From Kibdelosporangium persicum (GTDB lineage Bacteria; Actinomycetota; Actinomycetes; Mycobacteriales; Pseudonocardiaceae): a stretch of DNA of 64,000 bases. This document shows, in pieces, positions 57,811 through 64,000 of this stretch. The notes under the pieces are model-generated. The model made no database searches and had not been told where the DNA came from. It saw only the letters and a program-made list of their open reading frames with translations. The stretch covers positions 97,120 to 161,119 of the forward strand of contig NZ_JAAATY010000021.1 of NCBI RefSeq assembly GCF_013280595.1, written 5' to 3'. The position numbers and the translations under genes were made by a program. Every line of letters starts with the position of its first letter. Position 1 is the first letter of the stretch.

Positions 57811-60461
57811 CAGGTGAGCGTCCTCGGGCGGATGGCGTTGGCGCGGTCGACCAACTCGTGGCGTTGTTCCGGAGTGCCGGCCAGCCGCGCGAGTGCCCGG
57901 TAGCAGCGCTCCAGACCAAAGCGTAATTCACGCTCGGAAAGGCTGCAGCCCAGGACGGTTCCGGTGGCCTGGCCACCACCCGGACGGCCTGCCTTCACCC
58001 ACCCGTATGCCGCCTCGAGCACCTCGGCCGACAACTGTGTGCGACGTTCCGCGTCCAGCGCCAGCCTTTCGAGCCGGCGCGCCGCGTCGTACAGGTCGGG
58101 CTCGGCGAGCTTGGCGACCTCGGTGGCCCGTGCCTTGATCTTGATCGCGGTGACCTGCGCGGCCACGTAGTGCGTCGAGCTGTCCGGAACGGACTCGAGC
58201 ACCTCGATGGCACCCGCCCGGGCGCCTTGGGCCAGGTACACGCGCACCAAACCGAACGCCGCGCTCACGTACGACCTGTCGGTACGCCAGACCTGTTCGT
58301 AGAAACGAGCCGCTCCGAAATAGTCCCGCAGGTACTCGAGGCTGATCGCCAGCGCCAGCTTCGGCGCCGCCTCACCCGGCAGGGCTTCGTACACGGCCTC
58401 GAACGCGGCCCGTGCCTCGGCAGGACGGCGCATCGCGAGTTCGAGCAGGCCACGGTGCCAGTGCAGACGCCAGTCGTGCGGGTCCGACGCCATCCGGCGG
58501 GCCAGCTCCAGCTCGCCGGACGCACGGGCGATGTCGCCGAGTTCGGTACGGGCGCGCAGCATCCGCAGCCGCACCTCGACCGAGTTCTGCGGCGCGTGCG
58601 CGAGCGCCTCGGCGAGTTCGTTCAGGTCTGTCGCCACAGTCGCGGCGAGCACACCGGCGGCCGGGTCGTCGGTGTCCACCTGGGGGACCGGCAGCGCACC
58701 GACCACTTCGGACGGATCGGGAACCGCGAGCGAGACGCCCCGCTCGCCGGTCTGCACTGTGGCACCGAAAGTCCTGGGCTCCGGACCGAACACTGTGGAC
58801 AGACCGGGCCGTGGCCGGTTCGTACCGAGCGCCATCACCTCGCGCAGCACACCGGTCAGCTGCTCGGCCATCTCCTCGGCCGAGTGGAACCGGCGCTCCG
58901 GGTCGGGGTGCGTGGCGCGCTTGAGCACCCGGTAGTACGAGTCGAACAGCTTGAACAGCGGGACCTCGTCCGGGCCCGGCAACGCGTGCCGGTACTTGCC
59001 CGTGTACCCGGTGAACTCGATCGACAGCACAGCCAGCGTGCGGCCGACCGTGTAGATGTCGGACGCGACCGAGGCACCCCGTTCGGCCAGCTCGGGAGCG
59101 CTGTAGCCGAGCGTGAAGAACAACGGGCTCTCGTAGTCGTCCTCACGGCGGACCGCGCCGAGGTCGATCAGCTTGAGCGTCTCGTTGGTCTGGATCACGT
59201 TGTCCGGCTTGAGGTCGCAGTACAGCAGGCCGATGCTGTGCAGGTACCCGATGGCGGGCAGGATCTCCAGCCCGTACGCGATCACCTGGCCGATCGGCAA
59301 CGGCTCGGCCCGGCCGACCGTGCGGTGGTGCTCCAGCGCGATCTGCCGCAGCGACTGGCCGCCGATGTACTCCATCACGATGTAGCCGACCGAGGTCCCG
59401 GTGGCCGGGTCCGGCGCCTGCACGAAGTTGTAGATCTTGAGGATGTTCGCGTGCTCGACCTGGGCGAGGAACCGCTGCTCGGCGACGGCCGCGGCCAGCG
59501 CGGTCGGGTCGCCGGTGTCGATCAGGCCCTTGAGCACCACCCAGCGGTCGCTGACGTTGTGGTCCTTGGCCAGGTAGATCCAGCCCAGACCGCCGTACGC
59601 CAGGCAGCCGAGCACCTCGTACTGGCCGCCGAGCACGTCACCACGGCGAAGCCGTGGCTTGAACGAGAAACGCGTGCCGCACTTGGGGCACTCGCCCTCC
59701 GCGGGCCCCGGTTCGCCGTCGACGCCGCGACCGACCGCGGCACCGCAGTTGCCGCAGAACCGCTTGTTCTCCGCGACAACCGGGTCGTCCATCACCGCGG
59801 ATGCGGGATCCCGGTACGGCACAGGCGGAACGTCGACGAGGCCGGCGCCCAGCCCACGGCCGCGAGCGGCCCGGGAACCGGTCCGCCGCGATCCCGTGCC
59901 ACGGCCGGAACCGGGGAACGGCACCGAATCGCTGCGCGGCTGGGAATCCTGCGACGGCGGCGCTTCCTCGACGACCGGCTTCGGCGGCACGATGCTCTGT
60001 GTCGGCTCGACCGAGGCCAGCACGCTGGTCGGCTGCGGCACGTCCGGCACGGGCACGTACGCCTGTTGCGGCTGCACAGCCGGGACCTGAACGCCCTGCG
60101 CCCATTGGCCCGGCGCCGGTGCGGGCTGCCCGCCCGGCGGCGTGACCGGATTGATGATCACGGTCGGCGCTTCCGGCTTCTTCCGCTGCTGGGGCTGCTG
60201 CCGGGGCTGTTGTGGCGGCATCGGCTGGGACCGGGGGTTCGGGTCCTGCCGTTGCGGCGGCTGGGGTTTCGGGGGCGACGGCTGCGAACCGCTGAGCACG
60301 TCAGGGTGGCGGAACCAGCCCGTCCCGGCTTCCTCCTCCTGCCGTGCGGGTTGGTTCTGCTGTGCCTGCGGGGGCGTCCAAGCCGCTTCCGGCGCGCCAC
60401 ACGTGGTGCACTTGCCGAACGCCGTCTCGCCGCCACATCCCGGTCGCTGACATCTGGCCAT
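57810..60461 (-). CDS. pknG: Serine/threonine protein kinase PknG
   Basis: An 883-residue soluble kinase that phosphorylates the FHA regulator GarA/OdhI and so steers 2-oxoglutarate use. It has a rubredoxin-like site (Cys236, Cys239, Cys258, Cys261), a kinase domain from about 280 (CLAYGGLGWIYLAKD, Lys311, CDLKPDN with Asp416, LIDLG with Asp433) and TPR helices to the end. Beyond that, residues 1-21 hold an extra CQRPGC...CTTC zinc knuckle, followed by a 200-residue Pro/Gln-rich region, giving a length 130 residues above the 750-residue Mycobacterium tuberculosis protein. ATG 60461 has GGGGAA upstream. It lies 15 bases after glnH, in the order glnX-glnH-pknG found in mycobacteria. Confidence 0.95.
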   Translation of the reverse strand: MARCQRPGCGGETAFGKCTTCGAPEAAWTPPQAQQNQPARQEEEAGTGWFRHPDVLSGSQPSPPKPQPPQRQDPNPRSQPMPPQQPRQQPQQRKKPEAPTVIINPVTPPGGQPAPAPGQWAQGVQVPAVQPQQAYVPVPDVPQPTSVLASVEPTQSIVPPKPVVEEAPPSQDSQPRSDSVPFPGSGRGTGSRRTGSRAARGRGLGAGLVDVPPVPYRDPASAVMDDPVVAENKRFCGNCGAAVGRGVDGEPGPAEGECPKCGTRFSFKPRLRRGDVLGGQYEVLGCLAYGGLGWIYLAKDHNVSDRWVVLKGLIDTGDPTALAAAVAEQRFLAQVEHANILKIYNFVQAPDPATGTSVGYIVMEYIGGQSLRQIALEHHRTVGRAEPLPIGQVIAYGLEILPAIGYLHSIGLLYCDLKPDNVIQTNETLKLIDLGAVRREDDYESPLFFTLGYSAPELAERGASVASDIYTVGRTLAVLSIEFTGYTGKYRHALPGPDEVPLFKLFDSYYRVLKRATHPDPERRFHSAEEMAEQLTGVLREVMALGTNRPRPGLSTVFGPEPRTFGATVQTGERGVSLAVPDPSEVVGALPVPQVDTDDPAAGVLAATVATDLNELAEALAHAPQNSVEVRLRMLRARTELGDIARASGELELARRMASDPHDWRLHWHRGLLELAMRRPAEARAAFEAVYEALPGEAAPKLALAISLEYLRDYFGAARFYEQVWRTDRSYVSAAFGLVRVYLAQGARAGAIEVLESVPDSSTHYVAAQVTAIKIKARATEVAKLAEPDLYDAARRLERLALDAERRTQLSAEVLEAAYGWVKAGRPGGGQATGTVLGCSLSERELRFGLERCYRALARLAGTPEQRHELVDRANAIRPRTLT

Positions 60462-60476
60462 TCGTGCTTCCCCTTG

Positions 60477-61436
60477 TCAGTCCCGGTACTTCGGCGTCGG
60501 CGGGCTCGCCGGCTCGCCGAGCCGGTCGGCGATCCACCGGTTGTAACTCTGTTGCCACGAGCCGTCGCCACGGCTGCGCTCCAGCACGGCGTTGACGAAC
60601 TTCACCATGTCGGTGTTCGCCTTGGGAATGCCGATGCCGTACGGCTCCTCGGTCAGTTTCGGGCCGACGATCTTCACGGCCGGGTCCTGCGCCGCCATCC
60701 CGACGAGGATCGGCTCGTCCGTGGAGATCGCGGAGACCTGGCCCTGCTGCAGCAACACCAGGCAGTCCGACCAGTTGACCACCGACCACGGCACCGGTTT
60801 GGCCGGGTGCCTGGCGATCTGGGTGAGCGAGGTGGACCCGGAGCTCGCGCAGATCTTCTTGCCGCCGAGGTCGTCGATCCGGGTGATGGTCGAGCTTTTC
60901 GGCACGAGCACGCGCTGCCCGGTCGTGTAGTAGACGGCCGAGAACGCGACCTTCTCCAGCCGCTCGCAGTTGATCGTGTACGTCCGGACCACGATGTCGA
61001 CGTCGCCGTTGGCCAGCACGTTCTCCCGGTCCCGCGAGCTGATCGCCTTGAACTGGATCTTGTTCTCGTCGTTGAAGATGGCCTTGGCGACCTGCTTGGC
61101 CATGTCGATGTCGAAGCCCTCGATCTTGTTCGTCGAGGGGTTGCGGAAACCGAACAGGTACGTGTTCTGGTCCACGCCGGCGATCAGCCTGCCGCGTTCC
61201 CTGATCTTGGCCATGGTCGAGCCCGCGGGGATGCCGAGGCCGTTGGGCCGCAGGCTGGCCGTCGGGTCGCCGCAGTCGGGCGCCTCCGTGCCGCCGGAGC
61301 CCGCCTGGCCCGGCCCCGATCCCTCCGGTTCGGGGCGGTCGGCGGACGTCACCACGGCGAGGTCGACGGGCCTGCCCGGCCCGCCGCACGCGGTCAACGC
61401 GAACGCCGCCACCAGCAGCAGTGCGACTCGTTTCAT
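60477..61436 (-). CDS. glnH: GlnH-type amino-acid-binding lipoprotein
   Basis: A 319-residue solute-binding protein anchored by Cys18 of the lipobox (LTAC). A flexible Pro/Gly-rich tether (about 20-60) leads to the SBP_bac_3 fold: RLIAGVDQNTYLFGFRNPSTNKIEGFDIDMAKQVAKAIF, RDRENVLANGDVDIVVRTYTIN, YYTTGQRVLVPKSSTI and LLQQGQVSAISTDEPILVGMA. In mycobacteria GlnH binds aspartate, glutamate and asparagine and signals through GlnX to PknG rather than feeding an ABC permease. No permease genes are present here, in agreement with a sensory role. ATG 61436 overlaps the glnX stop; GTG 61439 is possible. Confidence 0.93.
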   Translation of the reverse strand: MKRVALLLVAAFALTACGGPGRPVDLAVVTSADRPEPEGSGPGQAGSGGTEAPDCGDPTASLRPNGLGIPAGSTMAKIRERGRLIAGVDQNTYLFGFRNPSTNKIEGFDIDMAKQVAKAIFNDENKIQFKAISSRDRENVLANGDVDIVVRTYTINCERLEKVAFSAVYYTTGQRVLVPKSSTITRIDDLGGKKICASSGSTSLTQIARHPAKPVPWSVVNWSDCLVLLQQGQVSAISTDEPILVGMAAQDPAVKIVGPKLTEEPYGIGIPKANTDMVKFVNAVLERSRGDGSWQQSYNRWIADRLGEPASPPTPKYRD

Positions 61437-62776
61437 CACCGGTACTCCCGCAGCCGTTGCCGAATCCCCACCAAGGCCCCGCCGGCGGCGATCAACGCGA
61501 GCACCGCGACCCCGGGCACCAGTCCGATCAGCGCGTTCTCCGCCGAGGACGTCGACTCGACGAACTTCTCCCTGCCCTTCTGAATAGCACTGGAGAGGTT
61601 CTCGTCCAACCGGTTGAAGGCCTTCGCCGCGCCGGTGTCGTCGTCGCCGATGGCCATCGCGACCGCCTGGTCGTACTGACCGCCGTCGTCCAGTTCGCGC
61701 ATCTTGCGGTGCGCCTCCTGCCAGGCCTGCGCGTTGTCGATGGCGCTGCGGACCTCACCGCTGACCGCCGAGTCGGTCGCCGCGTCCCGGGCCTTGACCA
61801 GCAGGTCCTTGTCGCCGTCGCCCTTGCCGGAGATGGTCGGGGCGAGAACTTGCCATTCCTTCTCGTACTCCGCGCCGCCCTCACCGCGCGCCACCAGCGT
61901 GAGCGTCTCGTCGGCACGGCACTTCAGCGCCACGATCCTGGCCTGGACGAGGACGTCCACCTGTTGCGAGCCTTCGTCCCTGGCGTTGCCGACGGCCACC
62001 GCGGAGACCCACCCGGCGGCCACGCCCCAGATCAGCCCGATCCCGACGGCGACGGTCGAGACCAGCAGGCCGACGTTGATCAACCGGTTCGTCCGGCGCG
62101 TCAGGTACACCTGGGTCGCGATCAACGCGCCCAGCAGGATGACCGTCAACGCGACCGTGAGCCAGGGGAAGCTCGCCGCGTCGTCCTGTTCGTCGGTCAA
62201 CCTGCCGACGTCGATCCGGTACAGCTCCTGCGCGGCGGGCAGCAGCTTGGTCCGCATCAACGTCGACGCCTCACGCAGGTACGCCGAACCGATCGGCAAC
62301 CCGAACCGGTTGTTCGCGCGGGCCGTCTCGACGAGACCGGTGTAGACCGGCAACTGCTGACCGAGCGTGTCGACCTGCTTCTCGGCGTCCGGGATTCCCT
62401 CGACGTCGGACGCGGCCTTGACCAGCGCCGCACCGGCCTGCGCCAGGTCGACCTCGTAGCGCTCGCGTAACTCCACCGGCTCGGACCCGCCCGAGAGGAA
62501 CGCGCTGGCCGCGGTCGCGTCAGCGTCCGACAACGACCGGTAGATCTGTTGTGCCGCAGCCGAAAGCGGCTCGCGATGCTCGGCCAAGCCGCTGATCGTG
62601 TCCTGTTTCGTCTGCAGCGCCAAGGCCGCGACGAAACCCGTCAGCACACTCAGCACCACGAGCGCGCTCGCGATGATCCCCAACCGACCTGGCGTGGTCC
62701 GCGCGGAACGGGCCATCCGTCGCACGGAGTCACCCCGTTGCGTCGGCGGCGCACTGACCGGAGCTCCCATGGTCAC
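61436..62776 (-). CDS. glnX: GlnX membrane signal transducer
   Basis: A 446-residue protein with four membrane helices (about 32-54, 208-226, 238-260 and 418-438) and two alpha-helical outer domains (about 60-205 and 262-415) lacking enzymatic motifs: the tandem four-helix-bundle plan of GlnX. LQTKQDTISGLAEHREPLSAAAQQIYRSLSDADATAASAFLSGG and RADETLTLVARGEGGAEYEKEWQVLAP are helical bundle segments. It links the GlnH amino-acid sensor outside to PknG inside. GTG 62776 or ATG 62770; no ribosome site is obvious, so a leaderless start is possible. First gene of the operon to 57247. Confidence 0.9.
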   Translation of the reverse strand: MTMGAPVSAPPTQRGDSVRRMARSARTTPGRLGIIASALVVLSVLTGFVAALALQTKQDTISGLAEHREPLSAAAQQIYRSLSDADATAASAFLSGGSEPVELRERYEVDLAQAGAALVKAASDVEGIPDAEKQVDTLGQQLPVYTGLVETARANNRFGLPIGSAYLREASTLMRTKLLPAAQELYRIDVGRLTDEQDDAASFPWLTVALTVILLGALIATQVYLTRRTNRLINVGLLVSTVAVGIGLIWGVAAGWVSAVAVGNARDEGSQQVDVLVQARIVALKCRADETLTLVARGEGGAEYEKEWQVLAPTISGKGDGDKDLLVKARDAATDSAVSGEVRSAIDNAQAWQEAHRKMRELDDGGQYDQAVAMAIGDDDTGAAKAFNRLDENLSSAIQKGREKFVESTSSAENALIGLVPGVAVLALIAAGGALVGIRQRLREYR

Positions 62777-62964
62777 AGAGTCAACACCACGCCGGTCCGG
62801 CCACGTGCGGATACCGGCACGGAGTAACCGCCCTGTGATCCGTTACGACCCGTAATCCCCCATGTGTGTCGGCCAATCGCCTGATTGCCTGATGGTCGCG
62901 GGCACAGCGGCTCTGCTTTGGTTGCTAGTCGGAATTTCCGCCGCACCCGAGGACGGCAAGGACA

Positions 62965-63177
62965 ATGAGCAAGCTCGAACGGATCGCCACCTTCTGCGGG
63001 CAGTGCAACTGCGGCTGCCCCGAGCTGTGGATCGACGCGGACGCGACCGAGGAGCAGCGGGTCGTGATCACCGACGACTTCGGGCAGCGCATCCAGATGA
63101 GCCTCGTACAGCTGCACGCGCTGGTGAGCGACGTGAAGGACGGCGCACTGGACGCATTGCTGGCCACGACCTCGTAA
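62965..63177 (+). CDS. Cys-rich mini-protein, possible metal ribbon
   Basis: A 70-residue protein. ATFCGQCNCGCPELWID carries four cysteines (C-x2-C-x-C-x-C) in one loop, followed by QRVVITDDFGQRIQMSLVQLHALVSDVKDGALDALL, with a strand and a helix resembling small regulatory or maturase proteins. ATG 62965 has AAGGACA directly upstream, so it is a true gene. Followed closely by the DUF5134 gene. Metal (Zn or Fe-S) binding is inferred from cysteine spacing. I do not recognise a named family. Confidence 0.8.
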   Translation: MSKLERIATFCGQCNCGCPELWIDADATEEQRVVITDDFGQRIQMSLVQLHALVSDVKDGALDALLATTS

Positions 63178-63185
63178 CCGGGGGC

Positions 63186-63680
63186 ATGGCCGGCCCGATC
63201 TGGATCCGGTGGCTGCTCACCGTGGCGTTCCTCGCGACCGCCGGCTTCCACGTCCGCCGCCTGGCCACAGCCGGGCGGCACCCCACCTATCCCGACCGCG
63301 ACCGCGCGACCGACGTCGCCCACGTCGTCATGGCCACGGGCATGGCGGTGATGTCCTCCCCGGTCGGCGGCCCCCTGTCACCCGCCAGTTGGCTGACGCT
63401 GTTCTGCGTGCTCACGGCCTGTGCGGCATTCCGCGGCCGCCCCGACCTCGCCCTCGCAGGCGCGGCGATGGCGTACATGCTCGCCGCGGGACAGCATGAC
63501 GCTCACCACATGTCTGGCCCATGGGTGATCCACCAGCCAGGCCTCGCGTTGCCGTTCATCGCCTGGACACTCGCCGTTTACTTCCTCGGCTATGCCGTGT
63601 GGACGGTGACACGCCCCGCTTGCGTGCCGCGCGTGGTGATGGCGCTGGGCATGAGCTACATGCTCGCGACGGCCGTGTGA
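63186..63680 (+). CDS. DUF5134 membrane protein
   Basis: A 164-residue protein with about five helices. DVAHVVMATGMAVMSSPVGG and LALAGAAMAYMLAAGQHDAHHMSGPW show the Met- and His-rich helices (H-x2-M, G-M-A-V-M, H-D-A-H-H-M) typical of DUF5134 and reminiscent of copper-handling proteins. ATG 63186, eight bases after the mini-protein stop, with GGGG close upstream. No function established; metal handling is a guess from the Met/His content. Confidence 0.85.
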   Translation: MAGPIWIRWLLTVAFLATAGFHVRRLATAGRHPTYPDRDRATDVAHVVMATGMAVMSSPVGGPLSPASWLTLFCVLTACAAFRGRPDLALAGAAMAYMLAAGQHDAHHMSGPWVIHQPGLALPFIAWTLAVYFLGYAVWTVTRPACVPRVVMALGMSYMLATAV

Positions 63681-63728
63681 GGCCTCCGGATAACTCGGTC
63701 GCGTGACTAGGTAGGCTATGGCGTGTCA

Positions 63729-63801
63729 GGGCCTCTAGCTCAATTGGCAGAGCAGCGGACTTTTAATCCGCGGGTTCGGGGTTCGATCCCCCGGGGGCCC
63801 A
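63729..63801 (+). tRNA. tRNA-Lys (TTT)
   Basis: 73 bases. Acceptor GGGCCTC pairs with GGGGCCC (one G-U), discriminator A, D-arm TAGCTCAATTGGCAGAGCA, anticodon loop CTTTTAA with TTT, T-arm GGGTTCGATCCCC-type. GGTTGC-GGT-GCAACC at about 63823-63837 may end its transcript. Confidence 0.96.
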
Positions 63802-63861
63802 CGGGCTCGGGGTGACCCTGCTCGGTTGCGGTGCAACCTCGCGGGGTCGCCCCTTGTCATG

Positions 63862-63924
63862 TTGGGGGGCCAAGCCCCCCAAACCCCCACGGTGCGAGCT
63901 TCTCCCAACCCAGCGCTGGGCACG
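63862..63924 (-). repeat. Intergenic hairpin repeat, copy C
   Basis: Read on the minus strand: GTGCCCAGCGCTGG, then AAGCTCGCACCGTGGGGG and the perfect 9-bp stem hairpin TTGGGGGGC-TTG-GCCCCCCAA (63882-63862). It starts four bases after the stop of the minus-strand gene tail at 63929. Confidence 0.85.
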
Positions 63925-63928
63925 TGCG

Positions 63929-64000
63929 CTAGACCAGCGCGGCTTCGACCATGTCGAAGGCCTTTTCCGCCCCACGGGACCGGGGTGCTCGGTTGCGGTA
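63929..64000 (-). CDS. C-terminal end of an unidentified protein
   Basis: The last 23 residues, ending EKAFDMVEAALV before TAG, enter from the right edge. Nearly all third codon positions are G or C, as in the real genes around, which supports coding. Too short to assign a family. The intergenic repeat copy C follows directly and could serve as its terminator. Confidence 0.5.
   Translation of the reverse strand, partial: YRNRAPRSRGAEKAFDMVEAALV

Noticed and set aside
58170..61583. Open frame of 1137 codons on the plus strand opposite pknG and glnH
   Set aside because: Its product is a low-complexity R/G/H/V-rich string with no known domain, and it lies antisense to two genes with clear motifs. 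Long antisense frames are normal at this GC content.

Overview
The window is about 64 kb of very GC-rich DNA with strongly GC-biased third codon positions, many GTG starts, dense ATGA/GTGA/TGATG overlaps, a glnX-glnH-pknG locus of mycobacterial type, a DUF5134 gene and a Glu-Asp-Phe tRNA cluster. Together these point to an actinobacterium, most likely of the order Pseudonocardiales (the genus is an inference). No insertion sequence, prophage, integrase, plasmid function, rRNA or CRISPR array was seen.

Bases 1-546 hold the end of a drug/metabolite-type transporter. Bases about 1180-46310 form one large accessory region for building surface polysaccharide. It contains two sets of Wzx/Wzy-type parts: initiating polyprenyl-phosphate sugar transferases (22903-24402 and 44838-46310), flippases (13011-14420 and 29203-30651), polymerase/ligases (10493-11800 and 37479-39515, the second fused to a chain-length domain) and stand-alone chain-length proteins (9749-10489 and 36787-37482). 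About a dozen glycosyltransferases lie between them: GT2, GT4, GT26, a GT-C enzyme and a GT2-GT4 fusion. Tailoring and precursor genes include UDP-glucose dehydrogenase, a NodB-type deacetylase, a PIG-L deacetylase, a FemAB/CelD-like acyltransferase, two zinc-ribbon sugar C-methyltransferases, a sugar nucleotidyltransferase, an SDR epimerase, an RmlC-like epimerase and a GSA-type aminotransferase. Exported partners are a Tat-type GH26 glycosidase, a 1364-residue protein with three DUF4082 modules, a DUF11-like protein and an anchored beta-propeller. No BY-kinase (Wzc/CpsD), tyrosine phosphatase or Wza-like exporter is visible, so chain length is apparently handled by kinase-free PCP-like proteins.

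Bases 46311-51800 are a transition zone: a Tat-exported animal-type haem peroxidase, three tRNAs, a small unknown gene, a copZ-like copper chaperone behind a textbook CsoR box, a possible structured RNA, a small RHH-like protein gene and cspA. A 62-bp hairpin-bearing intergenic repeat occurs three times between 48769 and 63924.

Bases 51826-64000 look like ordinary envelope and signalling genes: an L,D-transpeptidase lipoprotein preceded by a perfect Crp/GlxR-type palindrome, an MMPL transporter divergent from an OmpR-type two-component system, a RidA protein, a hypothetical protein, the pknG-glnH-glnX operon sensing amino acids to control central nitrogen/carbon metabolism, a Cys-rich mini-protein, a DUF5134 membrane protein, tRNA-Lys and the tail of one more gene.
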